Shown piece by piece: positions 23,891 to 33,922 of a DNA stretch of 64,000 nucleotides; position 1 is the stretch's first letter, and each line of letters opens with the position of its first letter. Below the pieces are notes generated by a model. The model was not told where the DNA came from and searched no databases. It was given only the letters and a program-made list of their open reading frames with translations. The position numbers and the translations under genes were made by a program. This stretch comes from Oryza sativa Japonica Group. Lineage: Eukaryota; Streptophyta; Magnoliopsida; Poales; Poaceae. Location: assembly GCF_034140825.1 (NCBI RefSeq), contig NC_089037.1:24381501-24445500 (forward strand), written 5' to 3'.

Positions 23891-24081
23891 AAAGACTTCC
23901 AATATTGGTATGACGAGGTCATAGAACCATTAACATCATGCACATTCTGATCCGGAAGAACCTAAAAATTATATTCTGAGTAAAAACATAAAGACTTCCA
24001 ATATTGGTATGACGAGGTCATAGAACCATTAACATCATGCACATTCTGATCCGGAAGAAGCTAAAAATTATATTCTGAGTA
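23891..24081. repeat. Tandem duplication, 99-bp period
   Basis: 23891-23982 and 23990-24081 are nearly identical over 92 bp. I see a single C/G difference in the GAACCTAAAA against GAAGCTAAAA part. The near-identity implies a recent tandem duplication, or an assembly artefact. Confidence 0.9.
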
Positions 24082-24107
24082 TCATCACATCCTCATAAAA
24101 AAGTAGG

Positions 24108-24258
24108 GACAATTTGAACCATGCCACACAAATTTTGTAAAATTTGTGATATGCCACCCTGGCCCACATGTCATTGACTCATGTGGGTCCTACATGTCAT
24201 TGAGATATGGGTGCCATATCTCAAATTTTGCAAATATAGGGTGGCATGGTTCCAACAA
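24108..24258. mobile_element. Short inverted-repeat element, MITE-like
   Basis: ACAATTTGAACCATGCCAC at the left pairs with GTGGCATGGTTCCAAC at the right. The inner parts also pair (GATATGCCACC with GGGTGCCATATC; CCCACATGTCA with TCATGTGGG). It is about 150 bp and non-coding. The target duplication is not clear. Confidence 0.5.
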
Positions 24259-24951
24259 ACCCAAAAAAGTATGTGTATTTTTAAATCATAACTCCCTATG
24301 TCTGCAAAACAAACGTAACACTACAAATAGCACAACTCAACCAACCAATGTTACCTGCAACTGTAACACATAGCTACACTCTTGAAGAAACATGCACATA
24401 TACATATAAGCTAGTATTATTCATATTATAGAAAAATTCTATGATTTACCATTCCCACAGCATTGGTTCTATGATTTACCCTAGGTTTTGAGGTCTATTC
24501 AAAAGCTGACAGTTTCACCTAATCTATAGGATCATGCAGCAGTACCTATTTCTGTGCAGTTTTTCCATGATATCATCTACATCAAATTTTTAATGGATTA
24601 TTTCTAGTGTATGGTTGTGTTGATATGAACTGATTGGAGTGTGCAAAAAATACTTCACTGAATAATTTCGGTAATCTCAGAGAACCAAAAGGAGACAAAA
24701 GAAATCAATGATGATAAAAGAAAATGAGCATACATGGACACTTCATATCAGACTCGGGAAAGATAAAATCATAAGAAAACTTTGTATAGATGACATTCAA
24801 AGCAAGGCCATAAACCTGAGCTTTTTGGAAATTGGATACCATTGATCTATGCAGTCTGGACCACTCTTTAACATCAAAAGTCTGGTAAGATACCACTGAT
24901 CTAGGAAGCTTTAAACACCCATTAACATCAAAATATCTTGAAGGAGCCTGT

Positions 24952-26918
24952 TTACTGGGGTGGCAGGCTGCTGCTGACACCACCCAACCCTGCTTTCTGC
25001 CCCAGTTCTGAGAGTTGCTGAATAAACTCCACCCCATTAAGAATTTCAGTTGCTCCATATATGACTTGCTTGGTAGTCTGTGAACGTTGCGTTAGCTCTG
25101 TCAAGCTCCTGTATTCAATGTAATTTCCACCACCAATCATGAAAACAATGGCCTCTCTGAAGGGTCCTCTGAACTGTCCAGCAGTTCCTGATTTAGGGGC
25201 CCGTGGATCAAATAGTAAGTAGTTGTCAACTTCAGGATTTGGTTTCCCCTCCATCAAAGCTTCTACAGCCCTTGTAGCGGCCAGCTGCTTTCCATCTGAT
25301 AACAAATTCCTCACACCTGTCATGGCACTAATGGAGTGCCCATAAAGCTTTTCTGCCCAATCAACTATGTTAACCTTGCTTGCGGTGTTTGATGCACCAG
25401 CGAACTGGGAATTCAGTGACTTTATTCTCTTTACATACTGAAACGCGGACATGTCCACTTCTGACTCACGCAGAGCGGCCTCAACCTGCTCTAAGTCAGA
25501 TGGCACTGGTGTCTCGAAGGAAAGCAGGTAGGTCACAGCCAGTCGGAGCTTATCCTCCTTGGTGCCGTTCCCTCTCAGCAGGTTCATCAACTTGGTCCGG
25601 TCCAAGGTGCCATCCACGAGCATACTATTCTCACACTCGAAATATCCATCCAGAGACCTCCCCTTGATATGGCCAAGCAGCGCCGTTGCAATATTCGTGT
25701 GCTTGTCAATCATCTTCTTCCGTTCCGTCAATTCTGGGAGCGAGTTCACAGCATTCATGAGATGCCTGGTGTTGCCAATGAGATCGGTGCCATCAAACTC
25801 AACACCATCCCTGCCACCACCTGTGCGCTGGTTCACCTCATCCACATCCTGCTTGTACTTGGCAAGCTGGGCCTCAATTTCCTCTGCCACTTTGGGGAAT
25901 TGCAACCAGCTGTTTGCCACCCAGAACGGATCAGTGTCATCCAAATCATACTTCTCTGGCAACTTCAATTTGTTCGACTTCAGGCCGAGCACGTCGTGGA
26001 CCAACGGGCGGTAGCTCCAATCATGCTGGATCCCCACCGAAAGCTCGAAATTCCTATCAAACAGGCACAGGAGTGGCCGCTGGAAGGATGCAACTGCTGT
26101 GGACGCGGCCTCAGTGAAGAGATTGGGCTTGGCGATGAGGTGATCGCGGAGGCGGGCGTCAAGCGCGGCGGCGACCATCTCCGCCGGCCCGCCGCCAGCG
26201 CACCTGATGACGGGCACGGCGCCGAGCGTGGCAACGACGCAGAAGAGGCCGAGCGCGATGGCGTCGACGAGCGCGGTGATGTCGGCCTCGGCGGCGGCGG
26301 GGTCGTTGAGCGCGACGTACGCCCTGGGCTGGGCGAGGGAGAAGAGCCCCTCCTCGAGGCAGACGAAGTCGAGGTACTGGTCGGCGACGCGGGCGACGCG
26401 GTGCGCGGAGCGGGAGGCGGCGGTGGCGGAGGCGAGGCGCTCGAGGAGGGCCCGCGGGACGCAGGTGGAGAAGTTGAGGTGGAAGGAGGCGTAGAGGCCC
26501 GCGGCGGCGTCGGCGGCGACGCGGTCGACGTTGGCGGCGGTGGGGCGGAGCAGGTAGACGGCGGGGGCGTCGGGGACCTGCTGCCTCGCCTTGTCGATGT
26601 TGAGGTGGAGCGTGACGCCGTGCCTCCGGAGCTCCCCGACGCGGAGCACCGGCGCGAGGAGCGCGACGCAGGGGGAGTCCATCACCAGGATCTTGTACGC
26701 CTCCTCCTCCTCCGCCGACCCCACCCCTCCGCCGACCCCGTCCGGCGAGCCCTGCAGCTGCTGGTTCAGATGCAGCATCCTCACGATCGAATCTGGATCA
26801 CGCAGAGAGAGAGCAAGCGAGCGCTCGGTCAGATCGGAGAGGAAGGGGGGAAGAGAGGACGGGGGGTGGGGGTGAGTTGGAGCTTACCGAGCTGCTTCTT
26901 GCGGAGGGTGAGCGCCAT
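24952..26918 (-). CDS. SLY1: SLY1, Sec1/Munc18-family ER-Golgi SNARE regulator
   Basis: Two exons on the minus strand: 26918-26888 (ATG GCG CTC ACC CTC CGC AAG...) and 26792-24952 (TAA). The phase-1 join gives 623 codons. The start MALTLRKKQL continues into the frame as DSIVRMLHLNQ, matching the N-terminus of plant SLY1 as I know it. SM proteins clasp SNAREs, and Sly1 binds the Sed5/SYP31-type syntaxin for ER-to-Golgi and intra-Golgi fusion on cytosolic membrane faces. Conserved stretches visible are LCLFDRNFELSVGIQHDW, RPLVHDVLG, DPFW and, near the C-terminus, VFMIGGGNYIEY. Length is normal for the family. The N-terminal third has very high GC with Ala-rich insertions, as is usual in grass genes. 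It is unrelated to the B3 genes around it. The 439-codon open frame on the opposite strand is a composition shadow. Confidence 0.95.
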
Positions 26919-27535
26919 GGCGGCGGGCGGTGGTGGTCCGGCGATCGCCGTCGCCGATCAGATCTGCAAGGGGAGGGGAGGTCGGTGAGAGAGAGGGGGA
27001 GAGAAGCACAGGAGAGGGAGTTGAGAAGTTGAGATGGCTGCAGTTGGAAACGCGATCAGATCGTGGCCGTTGATTTGTTCTGTCAGTCAGATGGGGACTT
27101 GATGACGCGGAAACCCAATTACACCCCCCATCTCATGACTTCGTGTAGAAAATGAATCATTTTGGGATAATGTAATAGACCAAAATTATATATTATTCGT
27201 CTTATTGAACAAATCGTGGCAAAATATATAACAGTTACTTCCTTTGATAGTAAATATTTAAGACATGTCGTCTTATTTAGAATTTTAGTTAAACGTGTAA
27301 AAATATATGTCATGCTTAAGATACATTTAATTAAAAAAAGTCACGATAAAATAAATAATAATTAAAAAATTTTAATAATACGAATGATCAAAGCTCATAT
27401 TTAAAGCCAATTGCACGAAATATTTATGTTTTTTTCAAATAATAAGATGAATGGTCAATTTATCGGTTTTACGGATTCAAAATACCTACTATACTTGGAC
27501 TTATAATTACCAGAAATACCGCATACCTATTATTA
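26919..27535 (-). promoter_or_regulatory. SLY1 leader and upstream region
   Basis: The GC/purine-rich block 26919-27040 is the likely 5' UTR (CGCCGCCATGG context at the start). Upstream, 27110-27535 is AT-rich and includes what looks like a decayed Stowaway-type palindrome (27230-27470). No TATA box could be assigned with confidence. Confidence 0.35.
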
Positions 27536-27539
27536 AAAA

Positions 27540-27655
27540 GGGTGCTCAGCCTTCGAAGATGCTCATAGGGGTAGAGTTTGCGTACGTGCATTCATAGGGG
27601 TGAGTGTGTGTGCGTTGTGAGTGTCTGCGTTGCACTGTGTAATTCTTAAAAAAAA
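27540..27655 (+). mobile_element. SINE tail fragment
   Basis: GTGCTCAGCC...GATGCTCATAGGGGTAGAG, then CATTCATAGGGGTGAGTGTG and TGTCTGCGTTGCACTGTGT, ending in an A-run at about 27647. This is the 3' half of the same grass SINE family whose head lies at 18789. The copy is 5'-truncated. Confidence 0.5.
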
Positions 27656-27701
27656 AGGTGTATTCATATCTTTACGTTTTATCTTCTCTTTATATTTACA
27701 T

Positions 27702-28676
27702 TGTCGGAGATATGGGGCCGAGGGTATGCGAAGTGAGGGGAATCTACCTTCCCATCCTGCCACGTGTCCCTAGAGCCTGGTCCTACCCCCACATTCCGCG
27801 AGTCACAAGAGCGGCTGGCACGGGGGGGGGGCCTCGGGGTGCCACGTCATGCCCCTCGGGCCCTTGCATCGCTTTGCCCCGAGGCCCTCGCCCAGCCGCC
27901 TTTTGGCGGGGGAGCAAGCGAGGAGGGGGCCTAGGTTGAACCTACTTTAATGCGCGCAGCACCCCAATTGCCCCCTGTCGCATTTAATGCAGTGGGGCAG
28001 ACGTGCGGCGTGCCCGACTGGCGCGCGATGGTCAAGAATGACCAGTCTGTGACCGGCCTGACACCGGTCACGTCTGACTGGACAGACAACCGTGCTCCCA
28101 TGTCGCATCTGCCTCCGGCGGAGTGGAGGTAGGTATGACCCGTTCCATCGGAGGGTCATTCGGAGGGCGGCCACCACAAGTCTTCACCCATTAATGAGGG
28201 AATGACAGGGCTGTCCCCCGTGTCAGGCGAGGGACGGCGCTGGCCCCGCTCAAGGAAAAGCTGTGGTTTAGCTTCGAGGCGAAGGCACGGGTCGAGTTCC
28301 GGTCAAGGTAGGGTGGGTCCCCACCCGAGAGAAGAGTAGGTAGAGGCGGTGCATGTGGTATCCCCTTGAGGTATAAAAGGAGGGCCTTGCCTACTGAGAA
28401 AGGGGACGACTCTCAGAAAACCTGAGCTCGAGGAGGAGGGAAGTAAGAATGTTATCCCGAGTTTAGGAACCCTTGTAACTCTCAGTCTAAATCCCATACA
28501 CAGGAGTAGGGTATTACGCTTCATAGCGGCCCGAACCTGTATAATTTTGCTGTGTGCGAGCTAGCTAGGAGCCTTGGAGACGGATACGCGATTTCCAGAG
28601 GCGAGCTTTTTCCCCCGGCCGAACTCACAAAAGAGGGGTCTCATGATCTCCCGCTAGAGAGGATCACTCCTCGACA
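27702..28676 (+). mobile_element. Solo LTR, Gypsy-like (fossil)
   Basis: 975 bp with TGTCGGAG...CTCCTCGACA ends and a perfect 5-bp target duplication TACAT (27697-27701 and 28677-28681). A TATA box (GTATAAAAGG, 28371-28380) points to plus orientation. No internal domain or second LTR is present, so this is a solo LTR left by recombination. Intact ends and target duplication suggest moderate age. A Gypsy affiliation is inferred from the overall LTR look (CAGGTTCGGGCCGCTATGAA-type core on the complement). Confidence 0.85.
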
Positions 28677-28850
28677 TACATATATTATAAAAAATATATA
28701 TTGTTTCTGTCGTTCGTAACTGCTTCCGCATTGGTTTTGGTCTGTGTTGTCTTCTGTTCCATGTAACTAGATTGTGAACGGCTCGCTATAGGCCCTAGAC
28801 GGCAACATCGTCCAACTGGCAGCGGCAGCCATGCCACCAAATCCATTAAT

Positions 28851-29003
28851 GCCATGTTTGGATAATGGGTTTGGGATATGATTTTCCACCTTTGAAGCTT
28901 CAATCCTAGCCATCCATTCTTCTCACTCCATTTCATCATATCCATCCATTCATTTTCATTTCCTAATCCCACCTCTTCTAACCCATCATCCAAACACACC
29001 CTA
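28851..29003. mobile_element. MITE-like inverted-repeat element
   Basis: CCATGTTTGGATAATGGGTT at the left pairs with AACCCATCATCCAAACACACC at the right. About 150 bp, non-coding, with the TGTTTGGAT-type edge common among rice MITEs. Superfamily not assigned. Confidence 0.55.
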
Positions 29004-29396
29004 ACCATCCCAGCTCCATTGTTGCACACGCCATCATCAAACGAATCAAATCAAAACAATGCGCAAAAGAATATAGGTTAAGTTTGAATGGATTTATATC
29101 TGTCATGAACATGAGAACAGTTCAATGCTCCTCGCTATTTTCTTCGCTCCACGCCGCCACCACCACCGCACGCTGCTGGATCACTCGTTCCCTAACAAAG
29201 TAACAAGGGAATACCCCTCGGGGAACAGAAAAATCAGCCACAATTTCATCCCTAAACCAACCAGTTGGCACTTCCTTCGTTATTTCTGGCGAAGATGAGT
29301 AATGATATTGTATGGGTGTGCTTGTTACCATCAACCTTGTTTTCTCCGTAATAAAATGACCTTCTCAAAGATGAACTGTAAAGGGAATTTAATATT

Positions 29397-30137
29397 CGGG
29401 ATTGCTATATGTCATTCGAATGAAATTTGGGGAAGAAATCTTACAGATTTTGGACCATTGGATCCATACCAAGATTCGTGCATCGGCTTCTCTCCTCCAA
29501 CTCCGGCGGGCTCCCCTTCTTCTCCGGCGCCGGTGACACCCCAACTCCAGCGGGTTAGGCTTTGGGGTTGGGGTGAGGATAGGAGGGAGGTTGGGGGAGG
29601 GGGAAGAGGGGGGTTTCCTCGGGGCTTAGAGGGATGGCCATGGGCGGCGGAGGACCGGCGGTGGGCGGTGGACTCCGGCGGGCGGCGAGGCGGCGGCGGT
29701 GCCGCCGCCGCAGGGATGGAGGAGGGCAGTGGGCCGGCGTCGGCGGCGGGGGAAAAGCAAGCGTGAGATTAGGAGGCGGCAGCCGGTGGTGGCGGATCCG
29801 GTGGCGGGGAGCCGCCGGAGACGGGGAAGACGGCGGGGCGGGGGCACCTCACCGTCGCCACCTCAAGGAGAGGAGGGGAGGGGGAGAGGGGGAGGGGGCT
29901 CGCCGGCGCCGTTGACCCCTTCCGGCCAGCCGGCGAGGCGGGCGGCGGCGCGGTGGGGCGGTGGCGGCGATGGTGGCGGGGGATCATGCGAGTGGTGGCG
30001 GCGTGCGATCTGAATCGGGGGAGGAGGAGAGGAGTTAGGGTTAAAATGGTATGCACGAATCTTGAAGCATATCCAATGGTCCAAAATTTAAATGATAGGA
30101 GGTGGGATTTTCTGTCATAAGATGTATAGACAGCCCC
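29397..30137. mobile_element. MULE with GC-rich interior (Pack-MULE-like)
   Basis: A perfect 9-bp target duplication TTTAATATT lies at 29388-29396 and 30138-30146. The inverted ends share TTTTGGACCATTGGAT and AAGATTCGTGCAT. The interior 29500-30010 is very GC-rich with open frames on several strands, as in rice Pack-MULEs carrying captured gene pieces. No captured domain is recognisable, so the capture is inferred from composition only. Confidence 0.8.
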
Positions 30138-30907
30138 TTTAATATTAGCACTATTTGGGATATATTCATTGTCGTGTTAAGAGGGAATTCCTTTGTATCA
30201 CTGCTACAGTGGTTTTACTGTCCGGGTTTGTCGAGGTATCACGGAGGAATGTACTGCCTGCTCTTAAGTAATATCTAATTTTTCATTCTCAAAATTGTTT
30301 CGCAAATGAAGCATGAAAACATAGCATATCATTTGTAATTTTGCTGTATTTTTAGAACTCAGCGTGCAAGCAATGTCAAATCATCACGTTCACATCATTT
30401 TCACATTATTTAAGCATATATGTCTACTATTTTTATAATGTACTGTATAACATGTATTTATCCACATATCCCGCGATAAAGCACGGAGTATCAATTAGTT
30501 ATTATTATAAACACACACGTAGATGGTGGTTTAGTTTTGGTTGTGGTCAATTCGAAAAAAAAATCGTAATTGGATCGAGCCAAATAAAGAATTGCCATAG
30601 GATAAACATGCAGCAATCAGAAATGAGCTTTTTTCTTTGGAATATAAAGGAAGATGCTATTTACAATAGGAAAAAAATTCAAATAACCCTCTAAACTTTA
30701 CATGGAAGTCCGTCTAGCACCCTAAACTTTAAAACCGGACATCTAGCCCCTTGAACTTTGCCATACCATCCATATTACCTACTAAGGTGGTTTTAGATGA
30801 TGGTTTTGCATATTTTAGAAGCTTAAACGAACAATTTTGAATAACTAATATGACATATTTGCATATGATCAGTTATAAATCATCAATTTATTCTTATACA
30901 GTGATAT

Positions 30908-30972
30908 CATGCTATTATTTTTTTTGACGTGAAACAACAGTAGGAGTCCTACTGTGCTCATGCTATTATTTT
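30908..30972 (-). mobile_element. Very short retroposon insertion with 14-bp target duplication
   Basis: CATGCTATTATTTT occurs at 30908-30921 and again at 30959-30972. Between them lie only about 37 bases starting with a T-run (an A-tail on the minus strand) and then GACGTGAAACAACAGTAGG. The structure fits a strongly 5'-truncated retroposon inserted by target-primed reverse transcription. Confidence 0.6.
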
Positions 30973-31044
30973 ATTGGTACTTGTTCGTAAGTGAGAGCTA
31001 ATAGGGAGCAAAAAGTAATATTGAAGTCAAAATTTTAGTATATA

Positions 31045-31780
31045 CTAGACACGTAGTCGCACTATGCACGACTTTTAATCCTATTTAAGAACCTTTTCTA
31101 TATGGTCTATTAGTTATTAGTTTTAGGTAAGCTTTTAAAAATGTTTTCATATAATAAGTTATTTTTTTTACAAAGTATTGATTTCCCTAGCCAACTATAC
31201 ATTTAACTACTTTTGATTATGTTTAAGAACTTTCATATATGGCCTATTAGTTTAGGTAAGCTTTTAAAAAGTTTGATATAATAAGTTGTTTTTTACAAAG
31301 TACTGATTTCTCTAGCCAACTGTAAATTTAACTAAGTTGTACTGTATGTTTATAAGAGCAATCACTAGAAGCATCACGTTTCTTCTCTCTTTATCCCCTC
31401 TTTTTTATCATGTGTTTAGGAGGAGGTATCAGAAGCCTTCGGAAATTTCCATATGTTTAGCCCATTTGTGTTTTTAATACATGTTCTTTTGATCCAATGG
31501 CTATTGTTTATCCAAACCCTTTATTCAATGGCTAATATATTGATGATGATGTGGCTCTCTCTCTTTATCCTCTCTCTTTTTTATCATGTGTTTAGGAGGA
31601 GGTACTAGAAGCCTCCGGAAATTTCCATATGTTTAGTCCATTTGTGGGTTTTTTTAATACATGAACCCTTTTAATCCAATGGCCATTGTTTATCTAAAAT
31701 CTTTATTCAACGACTAATATATTTGTGATGATGTGGTGAATTCTCGTGTAAGAAAGCTTGTTACTTTCACTATATATATA
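31045..31780 (-). mobile_element. Candidate non-autonomous Helitron nested in MULE
   Basis: On the minus strand the 3' end reads ...GTCG-TGCATAGTG-CGAC...CTAG followed by T, that is a short hairpin near a CTRR end inserted between A and T. The other edge lies in the AT-rich tract near 31770-31780. Inside are two tandem duplications. One is about 31080-31335, with TAGGTAAGCTTTTAAAAA twice. The other is about 31380-31740, with CATGTGTTTAGGAGGAGGTA twice. There is no coding sequence. The 5' end is not certain. Confidence 0.45.
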
Positions 31781-31969
31781 TGTCCAAAGTGTATGACATA
31801 TGATCAAACTCATTCAACTTATATATAAATTAGAAAAAAACTATTATGTAAAACCATTTTAGGGGTTATATGTACGGTGTTGTAAGTGGGGTTATTTAGA
31901 CTTTTTTCCTTTAAGATAAAGAAAGCAAACAAAAACACAGCATATTTAACATGCAATCTTGATCATTAT

Positions 31970-32055
31970 CCGACCTTAGCTCAGTTGGTAGAGCGGAGGA
32001 CTGTAGTAGTTGCAGATGAATCCTTAGGTCGCTGGTTCGAATCCGGCAGGTCGGA
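31970..32055 (+). tRNA. tRNA-Tyr-GTA: tRNA-Tyr (GTA) with 13-nt intron
   Basis: Exons 31970-32006 and 32020-32055 give a 73-nt mature tRNA. The acceptor stem CCGACCT pairs with AGGTCGG, followed by discriminator A. The D-arm has AGCTCAGTTGGTAGAGC (A box), the anticodon is GTA in ACTGTAG, and the T-arm has GGTTCGAATCC (B box). The intron 32007-32019 sits one base 3' of the anticodon, as in eukaryotic tRNA-Tyr. A T-run (about 32059-32066) follows as polymerase III terminator. All stems look intact, so the gene is probably functional. It lies just outside the MULE end at 31909. Confidence 0.95.
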
Positions 32056-32058
32056 TTA

Positions 32059-32066
32059 ATTTTTTT
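32059..32066 (+). terminator. Pol III terminator of tRNA-Tyr
   Basis: An uninterrupted T-run starts four bases after the tRNA 3' end, the normal termination signal for RNA polymerase III. Confidence 0.7.
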
Positions 32067-32089
32067 CCTCTTTGCTTATCTTTTTGGAA

Positions 32090-32625
32090 TTTTGTGCTGT
32101 CTATCAAGATATAAGATCCTTTTTTTCTCTCTTTGCTTTTTTCTTTCTTTCGAATTTGTGTTGTCTAACGTTCTCGAGAACTTTTATGAGTGTTTATTCT
32201 CATAGACATCTCATCCCTTAAAGATATAAGATATTTTTTTTCTCTTTGCTTTTTGTTTCTTTCGAATTTTGTGTTGTCTAACCTTCGAGAGAACTTTTAT
32301 GCAGTGTTTATTCTCATAGACATCTCATCCTATTAAGAAGAACGACCAAGAAATGGACTGGATTTGACATGTGATTTTTTTTTCGAATTTTGTGCTGTCT
32401 AACCTTCAAGATAACTTTTATATAGTTGTTTTTCAAACAAAATATTCTCATAGACATTCATAAGTTCGACCAAGAACTGGACTGGATTTGACATGTGAAT
32501 TTTTTGTTGTCTAACCTTCAAGATATCTTTTATGCAGTGTTTTTCAAACAAAATATTCTCATAGACATCTCATCTTATGAAGAATATCGACCAAGAACTG
32601 GACATGATTTGATATGTTTTCTCCT
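32090..32625. repeat. Degenerate tandem array beside tRNA-Tyr
   Basis: Four to five units share TTTTGTG(C/T)TGTCTAACCTTC, AACTTTTATGCAGTG, ATTCTCATAGACAT and GACCAAGAA-TGGACTGGATTTGACATGTG. The anchor TGTTGTCTA recurs at about 32094, 32158, 32271, 32392 and 32504, giving a period of about 112-121 bp after a shorter first unit. No coding sequence. Confidence 0.8.
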
Positions 32626-32629
32626 CATC

Positions 32630-33922
32630 AGCGGCTATGAACTATGTTGCAATTTGCAAACTGAAAAATAAGTTCACACTCAGAGCTGCGTAGCATGTTT
32701 TATGGGAATATTGGTACCATGCTATTCTCTGCTATTATAAAAATTGAAGATGTTTTTGCCGATATTTTGGTACGACATTCGTATTTGAGTCGTTTTTGGA
32801 AATATAGGTCCGTGTTTGAGTTGGATTTTAAGTTTGTTTCCTTTTGGAAGTATACGAGCAGTCGTATAAGAAATTGTATTAGAAATCTTTTGAAAAAAAC
32901 TCTCATGGTAACTTGAGATAAAAAATAGACTACTAATTGCAGCTCATGATTTTCTAAAAAATATATCCAAACGAATTTCCACAGTGAATTTTATCCATTG
33001 CAATAATAAAAATAGCATTTACCAATGTGAAACATTAAGATAATAAAATTAAGCTAAATCATATAACAATAATAAAATTAAAATAGCATTTACCCGTTGC
33101 AACGCACGTGCATTAATTTTTTTCTAATGAAATATTAAGTTTAGAAATATACCATGTGAAACATTAAGTTTGGAAATACAATAAAATTTTTCATTACATA
33201 GATATTTACCATATCATACAAATTTTCGATGCATAGATATTACTAGCAAGTTTGGAAAGCGATACTGAGTGTACTTTTGTTCCTCCCTTCTTAAAATATA
33301 ATCACTTACTGAGCATGTAGCCATGTACGTTCCTATTGTTTGACTATTGCCGACATTTCAAATTTGGAAAGTAGTTGATTTTGAATTTTCTTAAAATTTC
33401 TATGCATTAGCTTTTAATTCATGAAAACATATATAGAAAATTTATTTATAAAATTGTTTTGGTTGTTTCATTCAACTTTCGTAGGATTAGAAAGTTTAAT
33501 AGTACAATTAATAGCTTTAAAAATTAACATGTCATCTTAAGTTATTCAACAATCTCCCTATACATATACATATTGTATACATATAAATATATTTTACACC
33601 GTTAATTCTCGGCTCACCTCTCATACACACGTAACGTTTTGGAGTCCGTTGTAGTAGTCTTGTAGCTAGTTCTAAATCTATAGTCTGTTTTTCTTGTCTC
33701 TTCTCTATTTTCTCATACACCTAATCATAAATATGACGTGGCAATTTTTAGTGCCCGCTTAAAAGAAAATAATATTTGCCCAGTAACTTCTCTCAAAAAT
33801 CTATAGGTCCTCTGAAGTTTAAAAAAATGGCAGATTCATACAATATGTAATTATAGAATCCAAAAAGTAAATAAAAAAACAGAAACTAACTAATGCCAAG
33901 TAGCTACTTCTCGAAACTTAAA
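32630..33922. other. AT-rich intergenic, possible Helitron 3' end at 33090-33128
   Basis: No gene. The stretch ACCCGTTGCAACGCACGTGC followed by an AT-rich spacer and CTAA/T at about 33126-33129 resembles rice Helitron 3' ends (CCCGTTGCAACGCACGGG family), plus orientation. The hairpin is eroded and no 5' end was found. The rest shows nothing identifiable. Confidence 0.35.

Larger units (their letters stand above)
30669..31909. mobile_element. MULE-like element interrupted by nested insertions
   Basis: Left GGAAAAAAATTCAAATAACCC pairs with right GGTTATTTAGACTTTTTTCC (first 20 bases of each are diagnostic). The flanks TTTACAATA (30660-30668) and TTTAAGATA (31910-31918) match at 7 of 9 positions, an eroded 9-bp duplication. 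Inside are a short retroposon at 30922-30958 and a Helitron candidate at 31045-31780. Removing the latter leaves about 0.5 kb. Confidence 0.6.

Noticed and set aside
24705-25058. Minus-strand open frame of 117 codons overlapping the SLY1 3' end
   Set aside because: It overlaps the SLY1 C-terminus in another frame and has no recognisable motif. The conserved C-terminal frame of SLY1 ends at 24952.
25669-26988. A 439-codon open frame on the plus strand across SLY1
   Set aside because: It is antisense to the SLY1 coding exon in its GC-rich part. It is dominated by Gly/Val/Ala/Arg runs with no domain, while the minus strand reads a clear SM protein.
32090-32625. CRISPR-like or multiple tRNA-like repeat array
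   Set aside because: The units are contiguous and diverged without spacers, contain no A or B boxes, and the genome is a plant's.
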